Assembly (NCBI RefSeq): GCF_002776525.5
Contig: NC_045452.1
Span: 27,244,636-27,308,635, forward strand
Reading direction: 5' to 3'
Origin: Piliocolobus tephrosceles
Taxonomy: Eukaryota; Chordata; Mammalia; Primates; Cercopithecidae
Length of the DNA stretch: 64,000 nt
Shown piece by piece: positions 45,101 to 59,051 of this stretch. How positions within the stretch are numbered: the first letter of the stretch is position 1; each line of letters begins with the position of its first letter. Below the pieces are notes generated by a model. That model was not told the DNA's origin and did no database searches. It was given only the letters and a program-made list of their open reading frames with translations. The position numbers were made by a program, and so were the translations under genes.

Positions 45101-48100
45101 GGAAGTGGCTTGCGACACGCCTGGTCCAGCTCCAAGCACCGCATGGAGCCTGCTTCCTTGCTGGTACTTGGAACAGCTGGCTGGAAACTAAACTTGCTTG
45201 CTCACACACCCTCTTCTGCTAGGGGCTGAGTGAACGGTCGTGGCAGCTGTGGGATTCGCACCAGAGTGCAGGCTAGGTGCAGCCTGGCAAGCTGAGTGGA
45301 TGGGGTGTCTCCTGCAGTGAATGTGGGACCAAGCAAGGCCTAGAAGCAAGGCCTGGGCAAAGGTGTCGCCAACTGAGGGTCTCTGGCTGACAAAGTGACT
45401 GAGAAATATCCTGCATCGGCCAGGCATGGTGGCTCATGCCTGTAATCCCCGCACTTTGGGAGGCTGAGGCGGGTGGATCACCTGAGGTCGGGAGTTTGAG
45501 ACCAGCCTGACCAACATGGAGAAACCCTGTCTCTACTAAAAATACAAAATTAGCCAGGCATGGTGGCGCATGCCTGTAATCCCAGCTACTCAGGAGGCTG
45601 ACGCAGGAGAATCACTTGAACCCAGAAGGCGGAGGTTGCAGTGAGCCAAGACCACACCATTGCACTCCAACGTGGGCAACAAGAGTGAAACTCCGTCTCA
45701 AAAACAAACCAAAAAAATCCTGCATCATGATCATGCCACTGCACTCCAGCCTGAGTGACAGAGCGAGACCCTATCTCTACAAAACTAAAATTAAAAATAA
45801 ATAAATTTAGATTCTGTATACAGGCTGAAAAATTTAAATCCCCACAATTTACACTGAGGATAATCTATTAAAATATCAGAGAGGTCATCTTTTAAATTTT
45901 TTTTCTAATTCAAAGAAGCTGAAATAATAGAAACATAAGATTTCCCCTAAGTTGACCTTTTTTACCTGACTGGCTTCCAGTTCAATGTCTCGCCCTTTAC
46001 GTAAAATTTCTTCCTCAATCTGTTTTTCGAAACTTCTCCATGCACCATCTAAATCAGCCAGCTCTGTCTCCAGGGCTTTTATATCATCTTCCTGTTTAGA
46101 ACATTGTTTTTCGCTGTCCTTTATTGATTTCTTAGCCACATCTAATTTCTTAAGGTGGTGAGAAGTGTTTTCTTTGGCTTTAATGTACTGAGGCCTCTTC
46201 TGATTTAAAAGGGTTTCAAGTGACCTGAAAAGGGAAAAACATTTGCTTTAAAGAAAATTTCATTTCTTTAATATATAAAGGGAAGAAGTTGTTTTGATCA
46301 AACCACTTTAAAAAAGAAATCCTGAAATCAACTTTCAGAGACTGTAAGCAGATCAGTGGTTGCCAAAGGTTGAGCAAGCTCAGTGGGAGGGTTGAATAAA
46401 GCACAGGATCACTTTTGAGAGTGGTACTGTAGTGGTAGACACTTGACACTATGAATTTGCCAAAACCTATATTACTTTACAGCACGAAGAATGAACCTTA
46501 ATGTAAGCAAATTAAAAAATAATCACTCAGGAGGCTAAGGGATCCTAGATGGAATGTAGAATGCAATAAAAGAATCTAACTTTATTACAAATGTAGAAAC
46601 AACCTTACTGAAGTGGTGGAAGGAAAACATGCTGACCAAATTCTAGAAATGACTGGAGTCTGTAAGACTAAAAACAAAAGAACTGTACATAAGTACTTGG
46701 TAACATATAGTTACAAAGATGCTTTCCAAGGGGTACGGGTTAACAATTCTGACACTATTACACATGATTACTGGAACTGCACAATTAAGCAAATGGATGG
46801 CAGATGGTAGAAGCCAGATTTCCCATTGTTGAAATGGGAGGTTATAGATAAGCAAGAGAAGGCTAGAATGATTAATGTGGTAATGGCTTAGATTTGGGAG
46901 ATATCAATATGAACTCATGTTTAGCTTAATATAGATGGTCACATATGAAAATATTTATAGCTATGTGTATAAATAGTATACACACGTATTTCCTAGCTCC
47001 AACAGCTGAGAAAGCCTAGAAGCAAGGACACTCCAGTAACAAGGAACACACCTACCACCTAGATGTTGGTTCCCAATACTATTCTCCAATAAAAGGAACC
47101 AGGGTTCCTTGGAGAGCCTGGGGCAGGCTCACACAAGCTGGGGCAAGCTGATGCTTGGACTGCCTTATACAAGATGACACTAGAAGATACTCATCTTCTA
47201 GAAAGTAAGGAAGAGCTCCAAAAAAAATTACAATAATGAGAATATTTCAAAGGGACACAGGAACCAACTCAAAGAGTTCTCAGTGGCCACAGCAGGAACA
47301 ATCTAAGCAACAAAATCAACAATGTAATATTGGATTATAACTCCAAGTGTAAAATATCCATAAATCTATACTGATGTAAATAACATTAATTTAATTTTAA
47401 AATAAGTAAGTAGAGACAAATCTGTGCAGAATTCCAAATAAATCATGTAGATACTTTGCCCTCAAGGTAAAACATAACTCTCCCTACTCCTTAAGTGTGG
47501 GCTATGCATAGTGACTTCCTCTCAAAGATTACAGTATGAAAAGGGAGAAAAACTTATAGTGGAGAAACATGACAAACACTACTTCAGTCAGGTGATCAAG
47601 GTCAACATCAACAGTGATACCATGTTGATATGACATATGATATACTATATGATAAATGTCATGTGACATACATAATACACTGACACTCTAATAGAAGGTA
47701 ACGCGAATGACATTTTACTTCTGTGGTCTTCCTCCCCACAGTCTGTATCTTCAGTCTAATTATGAGAAAACCATCAGACAAATTCCAGTTGAAAGATGTT
47801 CTACAAAAAAACTGACCAATATTCCTCAAAATTGTCAAGCTCATCAAAAACAAGAACTGTCACAGCTAAAAGGTGCCTAAGGAGACATATAACTAAATGT
47901 AATATGGTATTTTGGATCATAAAAAGGACATTAGGCAAAAACTGAGAAAATATGTATAAAGTATGGACTTTAGTTAATGTATCAATATTAGTTTATTAAT
48001 TGACAATGTATCATAATAATGTAAGATGTTAATAACAGCAGAAACTGAGTGCTGGGAATATGGGACTGATACAGGAGCAAAAAATAAATTATTTAAGCAG

Positions 48101-51100
48101 ATAGTGAAGGTTAAGAGAGTTCTCAGCAGAGCTTCCCTTTTAACAAAAAGCAGCCCCCAAATCATTTCTTTTATAACAAAGAGGAGCCTGAAAAGTCAAG
48201 CTACAAACATACATAAGCAAGCTGGAAGCTTGTACGAGTGAATACCAGCAGCTGAGCCAACAGAAAAGGGCTACCCAGAAGCCAGCTAAGTTCAACATGA
48301 AGGCTCCATCTTCCCTTTTCTTTGTCACCATGTGTACAGTAGAAAAGCTGGCAACATGGTATCAGCCAGGTACAGAATCTGCATAATAAAAAATTAGGGT
48401 GGGTGGCCAGCTTCTTTGTGTGCTATGCAAATGGCACACCTAGTCCTAACCAGTTCTTCACGTGCTCTGCAAATGACATACCTGGTGTGAGCAATCCTTC
48501 ATGCCCTAAATCAGACACCACCTCCTCAAGCTCATCTACAAAACCTCCTGTACTTCGCTGTGGACCAGAAGACCCGATCGGGAGCCCCTCTCTCTGCATG
48601 AAAGAAAGCTTTTCTCTTTCTTTCACCTATTAAACCTCCACTCTTAACCTCACTCCTTGTGTGTCTGCATCCTTGATTTCCTTCGTGTGAGGCAATGAAC
48701 TTCGGGTATTACCCCAAACAACACCACTTCAGGACCATTCTATACTATTTTTTCTTTTCCTTGAGATGGAGTCTCACTCTGTCACCCAGACTGGAGTGCA
48801 GTAGTGCAATCTCAGCTTACTGCAAGCTCCACCTCCTGGGTTCATGCCATTCTCCTGCCTCAGCCTCCCAAGTAGCTAGGAGTACAGGCGCCTGCCACCA
48901 TGCCCAGCTAATTTTTTGTATTTTTAGTAGAGATGAGGTTTCACCATGTTAGCCAGGATGGTCTCGATCTCCTGACCTTGTGATCCACCCGCCTCGGCCC
49001 CCCAAAGTGCTGGGATTACAGGCGTGGGCCACCGCTCCTGGCCTATACTATCTTTATAATTTTTCAGTATGTCTAAAAATATTCCAAAGTAAAAAGCTTA
49101 TTTTTAAAAATCAATTTTCAAAGTGTCACTTATATTATTTCCTCTATCAATCTACATATAACCCAACTGTTAATATTGACTTTTAAAAACTCACTTTAGC
49201 CGGGCGCAGTGGCTCAAGCCTGTAATCCCAGCACTTTGGGAGGCCGAGACGGGCGGATCACGAGGTCAGGAGATCGAGACCATCCTGGCTAACACGGTGA
49301 AACCCCGTCTCTACTAAAAAAAAAAATACAAAAAACTAGCCGGGCATGGTGGCGGGCGCCTGTAGTCCCAGCTACTCAGGAGGCTGAAGCAGGAGAATGA
49401 CGTAAACCCGGGAGGCGGAGCTTGCAGTGAGCTGAGATCCGGCCACTGCACTCCAGCCTGGGCGACAGAGCGAGACTCTGTCTCAAAAAAATAAATAAAT
49501 AAATAAAATAAAATAAAAAAATAAAAACTCACTTTAATTCTTTTTCTGTTTGTTGTAGTTGTCTAGTTAGAATTCCATGTTCCTTTTTCTTGGCTTTAAC
49601 TATGTTTTCATGATGAGACAAAGACTCTCTTGTGACACTCAAATCCCTTTTCACATGCTCTAACTTAGTGTTCAAGAAATCAATCTTTTTCTCATTATGG
49701 TATAGTTGAAAAAGCTGCAGTTGTATCTTGTTCATTTTCAGTTCTTCAAGGAGACTCTGGTAACGTTCTGCCTATAAAAGAGTATAATTCGACAGCAGTT
49801 AAAAGGGAGTATATTTAAGTTGGCCTTTCATAAACTCAACTATTGTACCAACAAATTAACTAACGAATTTTTATTTGTCATTAGGACATAATATCCTTGC
49901 CAAAAGTAGCATAATTTGGCGAGGGTTTCTGAATATACTTTTTAAATAACCCAATAAACCAGTAAATGATGTTGTGTTCTTGTGCTCAGTGGTATGATGA
50001 TAAGAACAATGAAGTGGCGTGCATTCACCTGGGTCCCTTTTGTCTGTACCTGTGAGCTTGACAACTCAATCAGTATTTCTGGCATCAGCTTCCTCCTTTG
50101 TAAACTGAAAGAAGAGTGTGATATGACTAATAAAGTGCTAGCAACTTTAAATTCAGTGACTCCAGGAAAAATTCCTACTACAGGAAGTAGTTTTTCCACT
50201 GATAAAACAGGACTCTTACAATGCTAAATTATATGTGAAAAATAATAATTTCCTTAACATCTGTGCTATTAAAGAAATAAAGGAACAGATTACCTCAAGA
50301 GGAGCTCCTAATCAATACTGGAAGTATTTCAAGTAACAGGCTATCTGCTAGGATGTTGTAAAAAAACAATTAGGAAGTTGTTTTGTTCTAACTGTCCTTA
50401 AAATGTTTAAATTCTGCAATTCAGTATATTGTGATTACTACAGTCTGACTTCCACTGCTGCCACTCCTTTCCACTAACAAAACCAAGGACATGTATACAC
50501 ACATTCGAAAATATGAAGACACAGAGAAACATCACTAATAAGAAACATCCACTTTTCATTTACTTCTTCAAATATGTATCGAGTACTATGTGCCAGGTGC
50601 TGGTCTATGCATTGGCAATACAGCAGAAAATAAGACAGACTATCCCTGATCTTGTTTGTTTGTTTGAGACAGAGTTTTGTTCTCTCACCCAGGCTGGAAT
50701 GCAATGGCACAATCACAGCTCACTGTAGCCTCGACCTCCTGGGCCCAAGAGATCCTTCTGCGTCAGCCTCCTGAGTGGGTGGTCTCCTCCCTTACCACCA
50801 CACCTGGCAAATGTTTTAATTCTTATTTTTGTAGAGATGAGGTCTCACTATGTTGCCCAGGCTAGTCTCGAACTCCTGGGCTCAAGGGATGCTCCCACCT
50901 TGGCCTCCCAAAGTACTGGGATTAAAGATGTGAGCCACCATACCCAGCCCAACCCTGCTCTCATGCAGTTTATATTCCAGTTATTCTAATGGGGAGAAGA
51001 GAGGAAGAAAAGTCAGAGAATAAACACGAGGACCAAACTCTGACCTTTTTTCTTCTCTTGCCCAAATTTCTATCCAAGGAGCCTGGGGAATCTGCTCTAC

Positions 51101-51112
51101 AAAGTGTCATCA

Positions 51113-51144
<32 letters not shown>

Positions 51145-54100
51145 GAGACAGAGTCTCACTCTGTCACCTAGGCTAAAGTAGCACAGTGGTGCCATCTTGG
51201 CTCACTGCAACCTTTGCCTTTTCGGTTCAAGTGATTCTCCTGCCTCAGCCTCCTGAGTAGCTGGGATTACAGGCATGTGCCACCACGCCCGGCTAATTTT
51301 TCTATTTTCAGTAGAGATGAGGTTTCTCCATGTTGGCCAGGCTGGTCTGAAACTCCTGACCTCAAGTGATCCGCCCGCCTCCGTCTCCCAAAGTGTGGGA
51401 ATTACAGGCGTGAGCCACCACGCTCGGCCAGAGGGGTTTTATTCAACCCTATATAATATAGCTTACTTTCCAACCTGATGCTGGCATAGTATCACATGAC
51501 AGATAAGGAAAGAAATTAAAATATTTTAACTGCAAATATGTTTCTTTGCCGTATCTTGAAATAGCCCTGCAAAGTTGTCTCTTGTGGGGAAAAATCTACA
51601 TTCTGTAGAGAATCCCCTTTCCCTTTTCCAAGCCTCTTTTCCTGAACCAGGAGACAATCAACTAAGAGTCCCATACCTTTTTAAGTCTGATAAGAAATAT
51701 TTACAATCTATTCTCTCTGAAGCCTGCTACCTGGAGGCTTCATCTGCATAACAAGAACATTGGTCTCTACAATCCCTTATCTTAACCCAGACATTTCCTT
51801 TCTGTTGATTCCAGGTCTTTATATAAGACTCTTTCAACCAACTGCCAATAAGAAAATCTTTGAATCCACCTGGAAACCCCGCTCCCCCTCCTTTCCAGAA
51901 TGAACCAATGTACATCTTTCAAGCATTGACTGATGTCTTATAGCCTCTAAAATGTATAAGATCTAGCTGTTCTCAGGATCTCCTTAGAGCTGTGTCACAG
52001 GCCATGGTCACTCATATTTGGCTCAGAATAAGTCTCTTCAAATATTTTACAGAGTTTGACTCTTTGTTGACAGACAAACAAATAATAAACAAGATAATTT
52101 TATACAGCAATAAATGCTACAAAAGAAACAAAATAGGGCAATGTGCTAGTACAAGGGAGAGGGTGCTAATTTAGATTGGAGGAATGAACAGTAAATGCCT
52201 ACCTGAGAAAACGGCTTTTTAATAAAAACATGAATGAGAGACTACTAGGTATGCTAAATCAGGCATACAGCTATCTAGGCAGAGGAAATAGCAAAAGTCC
52301 CAGAATAGAAAGAAGTTTGTTGTGTTCAACACATAACAAAGGTCAATGTGGCAGCAAAGCACAGGAAGTTAAGGCTCAAGAGGTAAACAGGGACAAGACC
52401 AGTACGCTTTATAAGAGACGAGATTATCAGTGCGGTGAGAAGCACTGCACTGGAAGGTTTTATGCATGGAAAGTTAGGATCTGATTTGAGTTTCAAAAAT
52501 ACTACTTTAACTACAACCGAAGACAAGGTACTATATTAGGCATTGTGAAGCAGCCCAAGAAATGTACAGAGATACATTTGCATGTGATGTGGTCATGGCT
52601 GCCTAGGAGCTTCTCAAGACACTTTCAGGGAGTCCTTGAAAGCAAAATTATTTTCATAATAATACTAAAACTTTATTTGTCTGTTTCAATGTGTTGACAC
52701 TTGCACTGACAGTGTGGATAAAATTGCTAGGCCTTAGCATAAGTAAGATTTAACACAGAAGTGTTTATGAGAATCCAGCTGTCTTTTATTAAGTTAGACA
52801 TTAAGGAAATTATAAAAGTGGTAAAACAATGTCTACTGTTTCAGAAAATATAGTAATCTTTCATAAAAATGCTATTTATGTTAACATGTAATGAGTTTAT
52901 TGCTATTTTTACAGGGATCATTGAAACAGTTTTTAAATTTCCAGTGTTAATTTCAAATACAATAAATATTAATAGATATAACACATATGAACAAAAACTC
53001 CTTGGGGTCCTCAATAATTTTTAAGAGCATAAGGGGTTCAATATCCAAACATCTGAGAGCCTTTGCTACATAAGACATAAACCCCTCAAGCTTGTTTTCA
53101 GTTGGGAAAATCAGACATTTTTCTAGTTCAGGCTGTCCTGCCTATTCAGAAAGAAAAACTCAAATAGTGGGAAATATATAAAAAAGTTTATCTTAATGAA
53201 TATTGGGCTTTAATTGTCTTATACTACTAAATTAATCTTCTTGGTAACCCCAAGCCCATATCTAGTGATTCTAATATAGAAAATTTGGTATCCAATACTT
53301 ACTGGTTACATCTTCATGACATCTTACCTCTTCCTTCTCTAATTTTGCATGTCTGCGCTCTGCCGCTACATTTTTTTTCTTATTAAAATTAAACTGTGCA
53401 TCCTCGTCGGCTTTTTGTAACTTTCTTTTCTTTTCTTCGTATTCTCCTATAAGCTCTCCTGAAGTGCTGATTTCTTCAAAAAACTGTGTCCTTTCTTTGG
53501 GTTTCTTCAATGAAATCGACTCTACAGTTCCCTTTTAAAAACAGTAATGCACACCAACACATAAAATATAGTGATGTGTTTTCAAAATTCTGAATCAAAT
53601 AAACTACTACAGCTACTTACCTGAAAAACTAAACAATTTTGTCCTTTGGCTATTATGCCTATCTTTTCTAACTCTGCAGTGTAAACAGAACGACTCACAA
53701 GATTATCATCAAAGTGAAATTCTGAGCATCCCCCTAAAATAAAAGAATAAAAAGCCTGTTAAAAAATATATAAATACCAGATATATCTCAAAATCCACTG
53801 AAAGTTTAATAAAATTACTTTTCTTATTGAAATGGTCAGTTATATAATAACATACACGGGAATAAATGCATTTAATGAGTCAACAAATATTAAGTGTCTA
53901 TTACATGTCAAGGTCTATTTTACAGTGGCGAACAAAACACATGAAAGCCTCTGATCTGAGTCAGGATGTAAAAGGAAAATAAATCTCAGAACTCCCAACT
54001 CACGAAGCCAAAGGGAAAAGTTGAGCTGGAAACTAGGTCATGCAAACTTGCCTCCTATTTTGTTCCTAAATAAGGTAGCTATAAAGATTAAACAACAACA

Positions 54101-57100
54101 ACAACAACAACAACAAAAACTGAATGCCTCCCTCACAATTTACCCACAGGGAAATTCCTTGTGGGCCCCAAGATCTTTACCCTAAAACAGTTCTATTGAA
54201 TTTCAACCTGACAATATAAAATGACAGCTTATCTTCACGTGTACAGGACAAAGGACAGAACTCAAAGTCATCCCTCTGCTCATCTGAGACAAATGCAGAT
54301 CTGATTGTCTCCTCTGCCCTATCTTTATCTTTTTTTTTCTGAGACAGGGTCTTGCTCTGTTGCCCAGGTTGGAGAGCAGTGGCGCAAACTTGGCTCACTG
54401 TATCCTAGACCTCCCAAACTCAAGTGATCTTCCCAACTTAGCCTCCTGAGTACTGGGACTACAGGCTCACGCTACCACACACAGCAAATTTTTTGTACAG
54501 ACAGGGTCTCACGACGTTACCCAGGCTGGTCTCAAACTCCTGAGTTCAAGCAATCCGCCCACTGTGGCCTCCCAAAGTGCTGTGATAACAGGCGTGAGCC
54601 ACCATGCCCAGCCTATATTATCTTATATAAAAATGCAGATTCACTGAGCTAGCATAAGGCATGAATGACTCTGCCTCTACCCCCATCACATGTGAACAAC
54701 TGATCAAAGGCTCAAATAATTCAACTACTGGTCTCTTATCCATCCACACCTTTAAAAATAATTTCTTCCTCTTTCCCCAATCCTCGCCCTTTTCCTGTAA
54801 ATACATATACACACACACAAATTCAAACATTTCACTCAAGTTGCTTTTTGGTGGTAGAAAAAACTGTCTATAAAAGCCAAAAATGTGCATACAATTTGTT
54901 CATAACTAAGAAAAACTGATAAACATAAAGAACCTCAAGAATAAATGTTAAGATTTCTCTGTCTTCAAGGTACTCCCTCCTTCATCTTAACTAAATATCC
55001 AGATTTTAAAATGTTATTTGACAGTAGGGGGATTTGAACTTATGTCTGTTAAGGAAACGCAAATATAATTGGAGAATTATGTGGCGAATCAAACAGGTTC
55101 TGTTACTTGCTTCTGAGATACACTATGCAAGAGAAAAAAAGAACTCTAGCTCATTATGCCAGAATAATAAACCATACCCTCCAAAAAAAGAAAAAACGGG
55201 CAATCGTACTTGACTCTTGAAAAATAAAATGAAAAAAAATTTTATAAAAAAATACCTCGGATAATCCTTGTAAATGTTTTCTCTTCACCACTTTCCTCCA
55301 CATATACAATTTTTACACTTGCAGAAGAAGAAATAGGTTTTCCAATATGTGCTCCATGAATGAGTTCTTGAATATTTTTCACTCTTAAATTAGCTGTTTT
55401 CTCTCCCATTACAAAACTAAGTGCATCCATTACATTAGATTTTCCTGGGGAAGAAAAGAGAAAAACACTATACATTCTTAATAATAAAAAGCCCTGCCCA
55501 GAGCTGAAGAAACCGTCACCAATCGAAGTGAAATATAGCCAAAAGACATGTCCTTTTTAATCAATGTTCAAAATGCATGACTGAAATATCTGATGTAGAA
55601 AATCTGCTTCTTCCACACATCCATTGTAGACTATTAAGAGGTCTAAATTTAAGGACTAAAATATATGTATCTAAATCCCAGCTCTCTTCCATTATTAGGT
55701 ATCACACCATGGCAAATCATTTAACTTCACTGAGTTTCAGTTATCCTCATTTTATAAATATGGAAACTATCACCTAAAGCATTGGTGCAGCAACAAATCC
55801 TCATATACTCTAAAAAAAGAGAGGCTAAGGCTGGGCGCAGTGGCTCACACCTGTAATCCCAGCACTTTGGGAGGCCAAGGTGGGCATATCACCTGAGGTC
55901 AAGAGTTCGAGACTAGCCTGGCCAACATGGTGAAACTACCTCTCTACCAAAAAATATAAAAAATAGCTGGGTTTGGTGGCACGGACCTGTAGTCCCAGCT
56001 ACTCAGGAGGCTGAGGCAAGAGAATCGAACCTAGGAGGCAGTGGTTGCAGTGAGCTGAGACTGCGCCACTGCACTCCAGCCTGGGCAATGAGGAGACTCC
56101 AACTCAAAATAAATAAATAAATAAACAAACAAACTAAGAGAAGCTAACTAAATCCAGGATCTTTTCAAGTGCTAAATTAAAATTGTTTATGATTGGTATG
56201 AGATGGTGCTACAGAAAATTTATATAGCAGGATTGATACTGTTATCTTTTGAAAGTCCTACTTACAAGGTTGGCTGGCTTACAGGGATTTGGATTTGGAT
56301 GTTGGGAGGGTTTCTAACATTCCCTATTAAGAATGGTTCACTATGCCTAAACTACCTGTGCAAACAATATGATTTAATCTGAACAAATGCTTTCTTTCTA
56401 GGATTCTGGAATATTATTTTATAATTTCTTTTAAGGAAGATCTGGCCTAAGAAGATTCTGGAACTTGGGTACAAGATAGGCAAACCGTGCCTATGTGACA
56501 ATCTCCCGATAAAAACGCTGCACATTGAGTCTTTAGTGAGGTTCCTTGGTGGGCAACATTTCACATGTGTGGACTAGCTGCTGGAGGAATGAAGCACTGA
56601 GTGACACCAATGGGTAAGGACTTAGAATCTTGCACCTGGTTTCCTAAGACTTTGCCCCATATACCCTGTCCCTTTGCTGAGTTTGCTTTGTATTTTTTCA
56701 CTGTAATAAATAATAGTATTGAGTCAAACTGTATGTAGAATCCTGTGAGTTTTCCCAACAAATTACTGAACCTAAGGGTAGTTGTGGGCATTCCTAATCC
56801 CAATGTTAAATCTGTTACCCAATCATTGGCCCATAATTTTCTCTAAGACAATTTCCAAGGTGGAACGTCAATGCAGCTGTCACCATCTCTATTAATTTAT
56901 TTCCCCTTTTCACATCCCTTCCCCTATATCCATAGAGCAGTTTAAATTTTCAGGCTGGGTGCAGCAGCTCACGCCTATAATCCCAGCACTTTGGGAGGCC
57001 GAGGCAGGAAGATCACCTGAGGTCAGGTATTTGAGACTAGCCTGACCAACATGGTGAAACCCCATCTCTACTAAAATACAAAAAATTAGCCAGCTGCGTT

Positions 57101-59020
57101 AGCACGCGCCTGTAATCCCAGCTACTCGGGAGGCTGAGGCAGGAGAATCGCTTGAACCCATAAGACAGAGGTTGCAGTGAGCTGATATTACACCACTGTA
57201 CTCCAGCCTGGGCAAGAGAGCAAGACTCCATCTCAAGACAAAATAAATAATTTTCAAGCCAAAAGTAGGTAAGTAACATGAACAAAGCAAAGAAATACTA
57301 TCAGCCACTGGAAATATGGCTTAGTTCTAGGTTTAGGGTCTTTCTAAAAAGAACTAGAAATAAATTGCTGCAAATTTACTTAGCTGAGTCTCAGTCAACT
57401 AACAGATATGAAATGGCTTTTTTGGGTTAATGGATAATCTGCACATTGAGGGCTATTATTGTAAGACAGTGAAAATGGGACAAGGTAAACATTCATTGAA
57501 TTATTAGGTAATTCAAGTATAAGTAACAGAACTAAACAGAAACTTTTAAAATCAATAAGTCATTATTTAAATCTGCCTAAAATAAATACTTCTCTTCCAA
57601 ATCCATTTATTCCATTAAATTTCATTAATATTGTCCCTGCCTAATAAAGGTTATAGTCTGTCAAGAGACTCAAGGCAGCATAACATACCACAAAGTGGCA
57701 ACAACCCAAACATCTATCGACTGATGAATGGATAAACAAAATGTAGTGTATCTATACAGTAGAATATTATTTGAAAACAAGAAGGACATAAGTACTAATA
57801 AGTAACATAGATGAACCTGAGAAACATTCTACTAAGTGAAAGAAGTCAGACACAAAAGGCCATATATTGTCTGATTGTATTTATACGAAATGTCCCATAT
57901 AGGTAATTTCATAGAGATAGAAAGTAGACTAGTAGATGCAAGGCGCTAGGTGGAGAGGAGATAATGGGGAGTGATTACTAATGAGTACAAGGTTTCTTTG
58001 GGGGTAATGAAAATGTTTTGGAAGTAGATGGTGATGATGGTTGCACAACTTTTGAATATACTAAAAACCACTGAACAGTGCATTTTATTTATTTTATTAT
58101 TTACTTATTTATTTATTTCGAGATGGAGTCTTGCTCTGTCGTCGCCCAGGCTGGACTGCAGTGGCACAATCTCAGCTCACTGCAACCTCCGCCTCCCAGG
58201 TTCAAGCGATTCTCCTGCCTCAGTCCCCCAAGTAGCTGGAACTACAGGTGTGCGCCACCACGCCAGGCTAATTTTTGTATTTTTAGTAGAGATGAGGTTT
58301 CACCATGTTGTCCAGGCTGGTCTTGAACCCCTACCTCCAGTGATCTGCCTGCCTCAGCCTCCCAAAGTGCTGGAATTACAGGTGTGAGCCACCATGCCAG
58401 GACTTATTTTTTTGTCTTGAGACGGAGTCTTGCTCGTTCGCCCAGGCTGAAGTGCAGTGGCACAGTCTTGGCTCACTGCAACTGCCACCTCCCGGGTTCA
58501 AGTAATTCTCCTGCCTCAGTCTCCCAAGTAGCTGGTATTACAGGCATGTACCACCACCCCCAGCTAATTCTTGTTATTTTTAGTAGAGACGGGGGTTTCA
58601 CTATGTTGGCCAGGCTGGTCTCAAACTGCTGACCTCAGGTGATCCGCCCGCCTCGGCCTCCCAAAGTGCTGGGATTATAGGCATGAGCCACTGCGCCCAG
58701 CCAATTTTATTTTATATTTATCTTATTTATTTTATTTTAGAGTCCGAGTCTAGCTCTTGTTACCCAGGCTGGAGTGCAGTGGCGCGATCTTGGCTCACTG
58801 CAACCTCTGCCTCCCAGGTTCAAGGGATTCTCCTGCCTCAGCCTCCTCAGGAGTTGGGATTATAGGTACATGCCACCACACCCGGCTAATTTTTGTAATT
58901 TTAGTAGAGACAGGGCTTCACCATGTAGGTCAGGCTGGTCTCGAACTTCTGATCTCATGATCCACCTGCCTCGGCCTCCCAAAGTGCTGGAATTACAGGT
59001 GTGAGCCACCGCGCCCAGCC

Positions 59021-59051
<31 letters not shown>

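Larger units (their letters stand above)
44099..45800 (+). repeat. Old Alu split by LTR (nested cluster)
   Basis: Alu left part at 44099-44308 breaks at 'gaactatga'; its right part resumes at about 45728 with 'atgatcatgccactgcactc'. The intervening 1.4 kb is an LTR plus a later Alu. Confidence 0.85.

Noticed and set aside
45041..45427. GC-richer block suggestive of an exon or second CpG island
   Set aside because: It lies inside the LTR downstream of its AATAAA (U5-like region); no splice-bounded frame.
48403..48633. 76-codon plus-strand frame
   Set aside because: Entirely within an LTR; no relation to known proteins.
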